A stretch of 64,000 nt of DNA. Source: Crocodylus rhombifer. Its lineage: Eukaryota > Chordata > Crocodylia > Crocodylidae. The stretch is from positions 333,225 to 397,224 of the forward strand of contig JAVSML010024265.1 of assembly GCA_038503035.1 (NCBI GenBank), in the 5' to 3' direction. The position numbers and the translations under genes were made by a program. Each line of letters begins with the position of its first letter. The stretch's first letter is position 1. Positions 47,171 to 58,749 of this stretch are shown one piece after another. The notes under the pieces are model-generated. The model did no database searches. It was given only the letters and a program-made list of their open reading frames with translations, and had not been told where the DNA came from.

Positions 47171-50100
47171 ACGCAATTATCCAGTCAGGAAGAAGGTACT
47201 AGACAGGCAACATTTAGGGCACCTTTTCTAGTCCATTCCCTGTTTGGGTGAATGAGTGGATCCTGAAGAGGGCTGCTCAGTTACAGTTGCTGAATTGCAC
47301 TCCTGCCTCCTACTATTGTTTTGTTGAAGTGAGGGGTCTGTGCAAATCTTGCTGGTGCAGCTGTGTCCCTTTTAATGGAGTTTTTCATAAAAATTAAGGT
47401 AAAATTTAATTATTATTTTGCAGGTACTTGATGTACCTTACTGAGTTGGGGTTCTGATGTAGGGCCAGAATGTCCTGTGAGCCAATATAACATATAACAT
47501 ATGATATAATACTTTAGCATTTCAGTGAGCTAAATGCCAAGTAAAACTTGTCATTTGCATGGCATAGTCATTTTAAGTCAGATTTCCAATAATTTTTTAC
47601 TCATTAATAGAATGCTGAGGTTGTAGGACACATGACCACATTCCAGCTCCTGTAGCTCACTCTTTCTTTTTTTCTTTCTACATTGTAATCCTTTGTTTTA
47701 TTCTTCATTGTATATATTTACTGTCTGGGAGGAGAAGGCTTTTAGCACAAGGACATCAACTCTGGATCTCAGTTGTTAATACCTCTCCTCTGTCTTTTTG
47801 TTTCTCTGAAGCATATTTTTTGTGATTTGTTTCATTTCAGTGCTTGAATTCTGGCTTTTGGTAGTTAGTTGACCAGGTGGGGCCAGTATATCTTTCTCCC
47901 ATACAGTTTTCACCTATACTTTTTTTTCTCCTCCTTTGCCATGTAACTCCAACAACAAACTAGAAATATATATCAATAAAATATTGCAAGATTAATGTCG
48001 GTATCCTGTAGAATTAACTTTTTTCACACAATAATGCATCACAAAGTCTACCAGTTCTAATCGGTCAAATAGTCAGTAGCATAGCAAGTGCTGTTGGCCT
48101 CTTGCTCTCTTCACCATCTTTCTCTTACTTCTGAAATGCCCCAGTTTTTCAAAATATGACTAGAGGGGTAATACTCCTCCCTGACCTCACTTTTGTTGTT
48201 CAGATCCAGAGTGTTAAAGCCCTCTGCTCGCCTCTAGGTTTAAGAAACCAAAAGTTGCTGTTTTGTGTGTCGTGAGGGAAGTGAATGAGGGGGCTGGGAG
48301 ACAAGTTCAAGCTACTTTACATCTAGGGTACTTGTTTTCCCCTTTCTGTTTGTAGAAAGACTGACAAGTAAGCATAACATGACTAGTGCTGTCAAAAAGT
48401 ACATAGACTTGCAGGCTGCAAGATTTCTGATGGAGACACTTAGGTGGTTTTAAACAATGTCAGGGATTCAAAATGATGGCCCCAAGGTTTTCAGAGAAAA
48501 AAGAGCAGATTAAATAACTGTTTTTGTCCTTAAATATTATTGATATTTTTTAATTCCATGAGATTTCTTGATGAAGCTAAAATCTCATGGAGCTGGTCTT
48601 TGTTATATAGGCAGGGTATACAATATTTAAATTTTTAAATAGTAGCTTGAATGAACTTGTTCAGGTCTTAGACAAATTGTCATAAAGTAGAGAAATGAAA
48701 AATTTATTATGCCCAAAGCATCTTTATAATTCTGTGTTATAGCCTTAGAAATATTTTATCATTTTTTCGCAGGCAGTAATGTCAAATATTGCTATGCAAG
48801 AAGGATGACTATCTTTAATTATGGGCTTCCGTTTCTCAAACGAATGGAACATCTTGGTTACAAATGCCTCATTTGTCTCTCTCCTCTCTCTTACTCCTCA
48901 ACTTTGGTAATAATAATAATAATAATAGTGGCTGAAAAAAAAATCAAGAATCTCTTTCTCCTCCTAACTAATGAAGATTCAGGGCAAAGGTCCACTTACT
49001 GTAACACTGTTACAATAACCAGCATATTGTGTTTCTGTTAGGAGAGGAGTACCATTGTAATGTGACTCATCCACTCTTGCTGCTGCTTCTTAGCAGTGTT
49101 AATTATATTTAAGCTCATGTCATGTGCATATGGAAACACAAAAATAGGTGATCAGGGAGTAGAATAGTTTTGCTTTCTTTTCTTGTGACAATAACAGATC
49201 TTCTATGAAACCCACTGGCAGTATAACACCCCTTATCTGTAATGAGGTCATATCCCATGATGTGTATTAAATGCATTAAATAGTCCCTTGCTTATTCATT
49301 TATCTGAATTAATTTTACGTCCCCAGTGTTCCCTGTTCATTCAGGTAGATGAAGTCTCACAGTGGTTCTAGCTATCACAGTTTTATCAGGAATCTCATGA
49401 TATTTAGTGCTTTTCTTAATTTCTGGCCACTAAGTCATAGGAACCCATCAGAATCTCAGCAAATATTTATTCTTCCCTTGTGGTGACAGAGAATTGGTGG
49501 AAAACCTGAAACATATAGGTTAAACAGACCACAAGGCATAATATTCCAAATCTCATGATTTTTAAGGTGATCTCATAATTTGGGGGCCAACTCATGATTT
49601 TTTTTAACCCTTGCCATTGTTAGGAGTAGTGGTTTCATTATATTGTGCCTAATTTCATGTGGATCCAAACTGTTGTAAGGCTAGGATGGTTCATAGTAGG
49701 TAGGGTTTTATAACAGAAGCTCTATAAGCAGAGAAGGAGCACACACTTATCCCTACACTTGTTACGCAGATATATAGCTTTATGATTCATTTCAGCCTTT
49801 AACTATTTGAGATGCTGAATTTTTTGAGACCCATGATAGCTGTGCAGTGGGTTCGTGCCACTTGGTACTGTTTTCCTGATTCCGTTCCACCTTTCCTAAT
49901 GCATGTCCATTGTCTGATTTAAAAAGAATGCAGAGTCCTTATTTGGCTATTGCAGCTATGAGGCGCACAGTCGCTGACCAGTATGTCCTCTGTGAAAGGA
50001 CTTCTGCCAACTGGGGAATGATTTCTCATGGCAGAAAAAAAAAAGGATGTGCTGTGCTGTGCACTTTGCTGCTCTTGATCAGGAGCAATGTATGCCCCTA

Positions 50101-51424
50101 CCTGCTGCCAGCTAGCTCTTGTTGCTGACTCCAGCATACTCAGCTGACTGGGGAGTTGTCACCCACTGGGGAATGTGGTGCATGGACCAGTGAATTAGCT
50201 GTCTGTCTCTTCTAGCTCATTCTCAATTGCTGTGGAAAGACCCTATCTGGCTGCTTGCATAGGTAGATTCCCAAAACCATCTTCACTCCCCTTTGTGCAG
50301 CACAGGATAAGATTTACCTCCTCCATGCTAATGCTTCAAGCTAATACCTTAACACAAGTTGGCAGGCCAAACAAAGGGAGCAAAGCTAGCATGGGGATTG
50401 TGGTACCAAACAGAATGCTCCAAGGGGGAGCAGCTTTGGCACTTCTATTCCAGCTATCTCCCAGAGGTGATATGCTTGGTGTCTGGCACAGGAAGGGTGG
50501 GAGCATAAGCTAACTGCATGGCTGTATGAGCTTCACCTGCTGGATGACTGCATAGCATTAGCAGGGGGCTGCAAGAAGCTGTGATGGAAGCAGCATATGA
50601 AAAGGGAAGGTGTTGAGCAATATATTTCAGGGAGATGGCTGTGACTGTGTCTGTGAGCGGGTATTTGGCAGCTCCCTGAGTGCCAGAGGGTGAGAAGGAG
50701 GGGGATGGTCCAAGTCTAGGAAATAAAGAACAACTAAAACCCCACGGCTTCTGAGCCCCCTCCCTCAAGAGTAGTCTGGATTGTTCTTTCGTTCTTCTTT
50801 CTGGGGGGTTTTAACCCTTTCTCCTTAGGTGACTTAACACATGCATACTCCCACAGACACAAAATAAAAACCCAGTGGGCCTTTTTAGAAATATTTGAGC
50901 CAAAAAATGTGTTCTTGTAAGTTATTTATTAGAGAATTTCTCAGTAACAGGATAATTCCTTACAGTGGTCAGCCAACTCTCTCTTGCTGTTACAGTCATG
51001 TATTTCAAATCACATTTCAGATTTCCTCAGAGCCTTAGAAGTGTTACTTGGTTTTGGAGGAGTGTTAATCACCCCATAGTAGTTTAATATTATGCTACAT
51101 TTTTCTTCAGCTCCATAGATCTTACCTAGAGAGGACATACATTGGCCTGAAAGCCTGTACATTTATTTTTTCTTATAACCATGCTGTATGGTTTTCTTTG
51201 CTAATACAGTTTGATGCCATATAGTTGTAACCTGCTGTTCTCTTTAATTGCATATTGTTAATAATTATATAGTGGTAGCGTTGTTGGTTGCTTGAGCCAT
51301 TTGGCTGTAAAAATGCAGTTATCATTATTGCCATTGGAGCTCCAGTAAATTGCCAGCATTCTGTCTGGAGATGCATGCTTCTGAGCATTTCTCCAACAAA
51401 ATTTGAACATGGGTCAAGTCAAGA
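47171..51424. other. AT-rich DNA, no gene supported
   Basis: About 4.2 kb. Contains an (AAT)n microsatellite (listed separately) and an oligo-A tract near 50035-50043. Paired frames on both strands at 49910-50137 are chance. Confidence 0.4.
48906..48928 (+). repeat. (AAT)n microsatellite
   Basis: About seven TAA/AAT units in a row. Confidence 0.85.
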
Positions 51425-51740
51425 TTTCCTCTCACCTTTTCCCTACCCTCTAGGCTTCTCTTCCCCATCTCTACTTCCTTTACCACCTCCTCTCCTCCTT
51501 AAGCTTTTGTGTTCACTGTCTACTCAGTCTCTTCATCTTGGTGACCCTATTTTCTTTTCTTTGCCTTTTTTCCTGTTTTCCTACCCTACTTCTTATGGTG
51601 AGTTCTTCCTTTTCCCTTTACCTCTTCCCTACCTCCTCATGACTTATTTTTCTTTCCCTTTCCCCAACTTTTCCCTGTCTCTCACCCTCTAATGTTTTCT
51701 TACCCCCACTTCCCCTGTGCCTTTTGTTCCCTCTATTCTT
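51425..51740 (+). repeat. Pyrimidine-rich region containing the apparent empty-site paralogue
   Basis: Strongly C/T-rich plus strand. Bases 51455-51518 align with 45310-45349 joined to 46003-46038 without the 653-bp LINE insert. The 134-codon frame here is leucine/proline/phenylalanine-rich from composition alone and is not a gene. Confidence 0.6.
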
Positions 51741-53530
51741 TCTATTTCATTCAGCCTTTTTAAATTAGACTTCACATAGGGTAGAATATTGGGGAGGGGG
51801 AATGTCTTTGCCCTAGAGAGGAGCCATATAGCTTGGGTCTGACATTAATATATGTTTAAACAATGAGCATTTGCAATTTACAAAAATCACAAAAATCGCA
51901 CCATATATAGGGCAAGAAAAAAAACAACAACTAAGCAACCCCGATTATTGTCTTTCTGCTTTACAAACTGGGAAACCTTTCACTGTAGGGATCCCTGTAA
52001 TTGTTTGGGAACAATTCTGCTCTCAGATATACTAGTGTGAATTCATGTGGCCAATAGAGAATATCAAAATGAAAGCAGCATCAGTGAGAAAAGAATCTAG
52101 CCCTTTTTGTCATGGGAGCTGCCTACATTACTGTATAATGGAATAAAATGCAGAAATATAGGAAGGTTAAACCCAGCTGAAATTGAGCTTTCTCATGCTC
52201 TCCCAAGCAAAAACATCAAACAAAATTAGACTTGAATGATACAGAGGTTACACAGCATTAAATGGACTTTAATATTCTATATGGGAAAATTTCTAACTGG
52301 TGCTGCTGTTGGGCTATGTGAAGAGTCGAGTTTGGAAGCCCAGTTCCAGTTGTAATTTCTACATTGCCCTGAGGTCCTCATGCACCCATCCCATGTTCCT
52401 TTCCCTCTTTGTTTGGAAGTTGAGGGGGAGTGGGGGAGCGGGAGTAGAGAAAAAGCAGTCAAGAGGACAGGAGGTTGGTGCATTCTTAAATGAGCTGAAG
52501 TTCTGGGTCAGTATGCCAGCTATAGCTGTTCACTTCGGCAGTTCCTTTACCTGTGTAATAAGAAGCCAGTAAGCTATATTCCTGATAAAAGCATTCAACT
52601 TTGATTTTAAAAAATTGTCAGTAGTATCTGCCTCTCCATATCTTTAAACATTAGGAAATTGAATAGTTGCTGTTCTAACAAATCATAATGTTCAGAAATG
52701 CAACAAAGTGATGTTCTAGTTTATTCTTTTATTTCTGTCTTTTATTCTGTTCTTTCTTGTTACTTCTTTTCTCTTTTGTTCTTTTTTTTTAATTTTATTT
52801 TAAAGGAAGCAGGCAATTCTTTATAGCTTGGATAAGCTGCTTTTCAGTGTTTAGAGACTTCCTCCAAACAAACAACTAGTGGCTTTGTGCCAAAAAAAAA
52901 CGACCCTGACCCTTGCTGTACACTCAGAACAAAAACATACCTGATGAGAGTTGTGTACAGTACATAACTCGTACTGCGGGTCCACTGCTGTGTGGAATTA
53001 ATATTGACTAGTCGACTGTCATAGTGCTTGAAGATGTTTTCCCTGTAGACCTAACTTTAGAACAGGTTGCATTTCGTTTATGCTGCTTGAAATATCCTCT
53101 TTCAATTTTACCAATTTGTGATTTTTTTTGTGCAGTACTCGAAGGTAGATATACCTGTACTTCCACCAGTTCCAGAGGTCCCAGACGGGTGGGCATTACT
53201 AGTAGGTATTTAACATCAAACAACAGAGAAAGATACTTCGAGCAAAAAGCATGAACAACAAGAAAAAACTGCACCTAACACAACAAGGAAATATTATATT
53301 TAAAGTGAATGCACAATGCTAAAACAAGCATTTGACTTCTATTACACTGTTCTTACTACCCTGTTCTTAATTCTTCCAAATACAAATGTGACATTTTTTA
53401 TTAGTTATATTTTTCTCCTACAGTTTGATAACTACTTTACCCAGGCAGTCTCTGTTCAGATTGTAATTTTACTTTACCTAGAAATCTTGATACAAAAAAC
53501 TTTCTTCTCTAAGAGAAATGTGTTCTCAGC
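51741..53530. other. No recognisable feature
   Basis: AT-rich with an oligo-T/pyrimidine run at about 52720-52800. No supported exon. Confidence 0.4.
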
Positions 53531-53757
53531 CCAGGACTGAGAGCAAGGAATTGCGAAATTCTAATCTTGACTCTGACACTGATTGTGTTTGTAGCCTTGG
53601 GTAAATTAAGTACGACCTGATGCTGAGTCCAGTGATATTTAATGCATTTTATCATCGCCTTTGTTGGCCAAAGGATCAGGTACTTGGCAGCTCAGTTTCC
53701 TTATCTATAATAAAAAGATACTAATCCATACCTCACAGGAGCATTGTAAGGATTAAG
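53531..53757 (+). repeat. MIR-like SINE interrupted by a small MITE
   Basis: SINE order is visible: CCAGGACTGAGAGCAAGGAA (head), TCTTGACTCTGACACTGA, TAGCCTTGGGTAAATTAAG, and after the insert CTCAGTTTCCTTATCTATAA, then ACCTCACAGG and ATTGTAAGGATTAA. The insert at about 53614-53679 separates the 'ccttgggcaagt' and 'cctcagtttcc' parts, which are adjacent in intact copies. Confidence 0.75.
53614..53679. mobile_element. Tiny MITE inserted in a SINE
   Basis: About 66 bp with inverted ends ACCTGATGC / GGATCAGGT, bounded by GTAC on each side (53610-53613 and 53680-53683). The end motif matches short 'gggcctgatcc' hairpin repeats common in bird and reptile genomes. Confidence 0.5.
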
Positions 53758-55203
53758 GGCCTGATCTTGCACTCTTTTGAGCAATTTATTCCCATGAACA
53801 GTCTCATTTAGACAGACAAGAAGTCTGCTCACCTGACTTAGTTATTCTAATGCAGAAACATTTATGGGATCAGTCTCTAAATTTTGAAGAGGTAAATGCT
53901 GAGCTAGATTCATACTTCTACAAATAACTCATAAATTGCAGTTTATTCCCAGTGGTATTAATTTCTTTTTTTTCCCCCTACTTGCAGAGAAAATTATTTT
54001 CAGAATATGCCATATCACACGGGGTTTCATTGCAATGATTGGTGTAACCTTGTGATGTGTGTATGATACAAGATGCAACACAGTGTTTTCCTCCTTTTAA
54101 ATAAAAAAACAGTATTAAATACCTTTTTCTGATACAGTTACAGACAAGGAGTAGCAAATTATGCATGTCCCATAAATTGGCAAATAGCCCTGTTGCTTAA
54201 TTGTTGAACTCTCTCCTGGTAGCCGGATGCCCAGAAATGTTGTTCTATGGTGGAAAGGGCATTTGTTGCATTTAAATCTTTCTTACATGAACTGAAAACA
54301 TGATAACTATTAAGAAATTAGGATTTCTAGGTGCAGAAGTCCTTTCTTATTGTATACCAGCCTCCCTGGGCTTAGGTGTTTGGGGTTTTAATAGAACACA
54401 CTGCTTAGGCACATGTGGTAAAAAGACTTCACTTACATGCAGCCCAAGTGAGTGCAACCAAGCAAAAAAGTGAACAGTTGGTGAAGTGAAATGCATCCCT
54501 TGCTTCAGACAGAAATACAGTGGAGTGAGAGATACACTAGACTGGCTTTCTCTTAAGTTGAGTTCATTTCAAAATCTGGCCCTGGAGAGATGAACTTTTA
54601 CTTTAATTGAGGAGGTGGATTCCAGTGCTTGTTGTTCCAACAGTCAGCACCCTTCTCTGGTTGGCATCAGCAGTAGTCTACAAAAAGCAGCAGGGTCCCT
54701 TAGCCTTGTCCCACAATGCTTCGGGGAGCACTGCTGGAAGTCAGGCCTGAGTAGCTCTCCTTTGCCATTTTACTGTATATTCTCTCTCCTCTCCAGTACA
54801 GGCATCACTTTAATAGCCAGTGTTAACAGGAAGGGGCTATTTGAGAAGCCTCATCCTTCAGCTTGAGAGGCTATGGTTGCCTGAAGATGACAAGAGTACG
54901 TTTTTGCATGGCTTCTAATGATAAAGAGAAGGGGAGGAGAAATTCTTCGTATTTTTCTCCCAACTTCCTTCAATGTGTCCCCTCCAGGGGTAGGCACAAC
55001 ATTGCCTTAAAAGTATTCTTTTTAATTTGAAAGAAAAAAAAGGGAGAGGGAAGAGGGGCATTTATCACAGCAACAGATTTCCATACTGAAAAAAACTTCT
55101 TATAGATGAATTCCTAGATTCAGTCAAAATTGGATTGAGAATAAATGCCAGCCCCAATAATACTCTGTGTTGATATTTAGGCATGGCACTCCTATAAATG
55201 TAT
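53758..55203. other. No gene; possible MITE remnant at left
   Basis: GGCCTGATCTTGCACTC at 53759 resembles the left end of a palindromic amniote MITE, with GGGATCAGTCTC near 53867 as a possible degraded other end. The remainder is AT-rich and unremarkable. Confidence 0.35.
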
Positions 55204-55388
55204 TACAGGCAGTCCTCGACTTAAGACATTTCGAGTTACGATGAACGGCACTTACAACATTTATAAACTGACATCCTGTTTCAACTTTCTGATGTCAGTT
55301 TTGACTTTACGATGCTTGATTTAATGCCAAGCTACGCCAGCAAACAAGTTCGCTGCATCACTCATCTTTCTGGAGAATATCCGTCCAA

Positions 55389-55532
55389 TTTTCCTTGAAC
55401 ACTTTCTTTAAGAAAGCAGACAAGACTCCAGAAAAACTTACAGCCAAGACTCCTGAGAAGACTCTAACCAAGAGCCCTTCAGAAAGTCCAGCAAAGTCAC
55501 CTCATAGAAGTCCTTCCAAATCAATAAGATTG
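55389..55532 (+). pseudogene. Possible transposase C-terminal remnant (S/T-P rich)
   Basis: The frame reads NTFFKKADKTPEKLTAKTPE followed by KTLTKSPSESPAKSPHRSPS, then is cut by the nested element. A basic, TP/SP-repeat tail inside a Tigger-like transposon could be the end of its transposase. No catalytic domain is present, so this is inference from position and composition. Confidence 0.4.
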
Positions 55533-55542
55533 CTATTTACTA

Positions 55543-56242
55543 GGGCTGTGCGAAATTTCAACAGGTGTTTCATATCAAAGCTGTTTCAAATTGTTTCAAG
55601 TGTGAAACAGTGAAATCGAAAAAAAATAAAGGCTTCAAAACAGCTTTGAAGTGAAACAAGGGAACTCAAAACGTTCTGAAAGTTTCGAAAAGTTTCCAGT
55701 TTCGAAGCCGGGCTTGCTTGCAGCTAAATAGAAACTAAAGACAGGGATAGGGAAGGGGGGGGAAGGACTGCTCTGATATTGACTGTGTAGCTGGCCAGTG
55801 GCTGTGATTCTTCTTGAGGCCCCTTCCAATCCCAGTGCTCTGGGGGAGGGATGGAAAAACAGCATAAAAAGCATTGTTTGAACTGAACTTTCTCTGTGCC
55901 TTCACACTTTACAAGTGACACGAGTTTTGCTCTGAACAGTTTGAGGTGCAGTTTCCCAGAAACCCTGCACCTGTCTCCTTGAAACTTGACAGGCTTTGTG
56001 GCCTCAGCAGGAGATACCATCCCTGCTGTTTTCATTCAAATCTGGAAAAAAATGACAAATTTATAGGCGTTTTCATGATTCCCCATTATAGCCTATGGGT
56101 GAAACGTTGAAACACATTGAAACAGCAAAACAGTTTCAACTAAATGAAATGGAATAGTGCTTTGAAATAGCAAAACAAAACACTGCCCCTTCAAACCAGC
56201 GAAACGGAAGTCAAAAAAAAATGGTGCTGTTTTGCACAGCCC
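55543..56242. mobile_element. 700-bp TA-flanked MITE nested in the Tigger-like element
   Basis: The ends GGGCTGTGCGAAA and (reverse complement of right end) GGGCTGTGCAAAA form terminal inverted repeats. TA lies at 55541-55542 and 56243-56244. The interior is rich in GTTTCAA/TTGAAAC motifs in both orientations. The terminus GGGCTGTGC after TA also occurs once more at about 59086. The two minus-strand frames of 79 and 103 codons have no recognisable motif. Confidence 0.75.
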
Positions 56243-56464
56243 TACCATAAGTACATTAATGTAGCTATATTATTCATTTATAATTGATTGAGTACAAAAT
56301 TCTGGGTTATTTTTGTGAAAATAGGGTATCGGGCCTTGGTTCAGGTACCAATCCCCTATTTATAACATTGTTCCTATGGGAAAATTGGCTCTGAGTTACA
56401 ACATTTCGACTTAAGATGCAGTTTTCAGGAACCAATTGTGTCGTAAGTCTGAGGGCCACCTGTA

Positions 56465-58379
56465 TATTATTTTGATGATGGGGGTGGATAAAGAGGAGAC
56501 AAGATCTGTTCTCCACCCCCAACCTAGATAGTTTGTCATCTATCCTGTATACTACAAAACTGTCTTCCTGGTATTTTTTACCTCACCTAATCCCCATCTT
56601 CCTGGCACTACAGGACAGGGTGGGACTTCATTCAGGCTTTTTACATGATGTTTTTTTCAGTGGCAGGTTCCCTAAGCACTGTAAACATTTCCCTTCAGTA
56701 AATTCCAGCTGTATCCTTTGGCTGTAGTGCAGCTATTTCTTTCTCTCTATACTCTTGTGCTTTTCATGTCCATTTCTAAAATTAACACCTTGGCGGATAG
56801 TGTTTTTCATTGTTTTTTTGTGATAATGTTTGAGAAATTGAAAATGACAGAAGCTCTATTACAATCAGGCAGAAATGATGAACATGGTGTTGGATGTGAC
56901 TTCTTGAGGCAGTGTTCATTTCAGCATCAAGTCTTTAAAGAGCCATTGTGTGTTTTTTAAGCAGGTGAAGAGAAAGACAGCCTGCTATTCAATACGCTCA
57001 AACTACTTGTTATAGTAGGAGCCTAGAAATTGCAGTTACCAGCCAGATTGAAAATAGAGTTAGTTATTTGTAACAAATGTAAGACATTTCTGTATTTGTG
57101 GGGCAGTTATGAAATATGTACACTATAATTAAAGAGAAGCACAAATACTGTAAACCAAGAAACAATTGGGTGGCAATATGCATTGCAAATTATGACACAG
57201 TGCTGCTTATTTGGTCTACCCCAGTTTTTAATGCGAGTTGTTGTAGCTAAGGGGTTACCTTTGATATCCATGGTATTTCCTCGTTACTCCTTAGACCTCT
57301 GGCTTATAAATGTGTGCTGTGAAATTAACTTGGGGAAGAGGAGAAGCAAAGTGAAGGAGAAGAAATTGGTTTAGGACATACTTTGCTTGGTTAAAAAAGA
57401 AATCATATCGAATGGTGTAGCTGTGTACAATTCAGGAAAATTCCAGGAACTGCACACCATTTGATTCCTATGCTGTATGCAGAGGGCAGAGTTTACTCCT
57501 ACTCTTACCAGGTGCTTTCAAGTGTGGCCCCTGCCATATGATGATTTACCATAGTGGTTTATAACTTTGGACCTTAACCTATAGATGTTTTTGGGGAAAC
57601 AGACAGAAGGACCCTGGACCCTTCTCAAGGGTGAATGAGAGTCTTTTTTTAAAGTTACAAGTTGGTCCACAGTAATGGCTGTAGCGTTGATCAGACAATA
57701 GCAGAGGGCCCCCAGTGGTTACTGTCTTAACAGCGGCATGTAAGCAACTGCTGAACATTTGCTTATAGATGCACTAGGTTCTTGATTTTATTGAAGTGAA
57801 AGAAGCACAGACTTGGGACATAAAGTCCAGAGGTGGCTTAAAGGGCTTCTGTTTAAAGTTGATATGGTAATGTTAGTGTTTTCTGGAAACTGAGTTCTGT
57901 GTTTGTTTGAGTTCATAATTCTGATTGGGTCTGAACATCCAAAGCATTGCAATGTTCTCCATGTTCTCTGCAATACAATTAACAAATTTGCTGATATGGA
58001 TTGTTAGTAGGTAGCCATTACCTTTGTTCAGATTCATGATGGATGGGTTGTTTTGTTTTTATAGCTGATTATCAGGTTAGTTGCCCCTCAATTACAATCC
58101 ACCTGCTTTCATTCAAGCATTTAATATTTCTGTAAATATTAAATATTTAAATGAAAAATTACTAACATTTATGTGGAATTGATTCATGTTTGAATTTATG
58201 GATTATCTGAGTAAAGATTACAAATAGAAATAATTACTTAGCCAAAGATTCTGCATGCATCAAATTATCTTTCAGTGCTGGGTAAACCAGCCTCATCTAT
58301 GTCATTAGATCTTAACTATGCCTTAATTCATATCTTAACCCTAGATGCAATTTTAAGCAAAAGTTCTATAATACACATT
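56465..58379. other. AT-rich DNA with one perfect small hairpin, no gene
   Basis: At 58119-58144 the 11-mer ATTTAATATTT is followed by CTGT and its exact inverse AAATATTAAAT. Otherwise no supported feature. Confidence 0.4.
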
Positions 58380-58749
58380 GGGTGCATCTACACATGTTTA
58401 TGTACTGCATAGTAACCAAAATTCCTGTGCAGTATAGGTGTGCATCTACATGTGCACACCCATACTGAGCAGTTAATATGGTGACTTATGCCAACTTGAG
58501 CATAAATCGGATACCTACATGATGCGTTATTAGTTACTGTGCAGTAACGCACATATAGATGCCTTACTGCACAGTAACACTGTGCGTATGGACTGACTTG
58601 AGACTAACTTTAGTCCCAAGTCAGTCCACACACAGAGTTAATGCACTTTAATGCCTGCATGTGTAGACAACAGCCTGTTCCCGCTTACTGCACAGTAATT
58701 TACTGCACAGTAAATTTAAGCCAGTGTAAATGCATGTGTAGATGTCACC
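58380..58749. mobile_element. MITE of the TACTGTGCAGTA family (copy 3, best preserved)
   Basis: It begins GGGTGCATCTACACATG, and the reverse complement of its end is GGTGACATCTACACATGCAT. It contains near-palindromic dodecamers TACTGTGCAGTA (near 58543) and TACTGCACAGTA (near 58565, 58686 and 58699), plus degraded copies near 58403 and 58430. An additional inverted pair GACTGACTTGAGACTAA / TTAGTCCCAAGTCAGTC lies near 58590-58626. No transposase. Confidence 0.7.

Larger units (their letters stand above)
55206..56462. mobile_element. Tigger-like (Tc1/mariner superfamily) DNA transposon, interrupted
   Basis: It starts CAGGCAGTCCTCGACTTA, and the reverse complement of its right end is CAGGTGGCCCTCAGACTTA. 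A TA flanks each side (55204-55205 and 56463-56464). Subterminal inverted sequence about 'cgacttaagac/cgtaagtctgag' continues the symmetry. Without the 700-bp nested element it is about 557 bp, far too short for an intact transposase, so it is a deletion derivative. Confidence 0.8.

Noticed and set aside
51288..51692. A leucine/phenylalanine-rich membrane-like protein of 134 codons.
   Set aside because: Produced by a long pyrimidine-rich tract; no other coding evidence.
58380..58749. A CRISPR-like array, because of repeated dodecamers.
   Set aside because: The repeats are short palindromes with irregular spacing in both orientations inside a MITE in vertebrate DNA.
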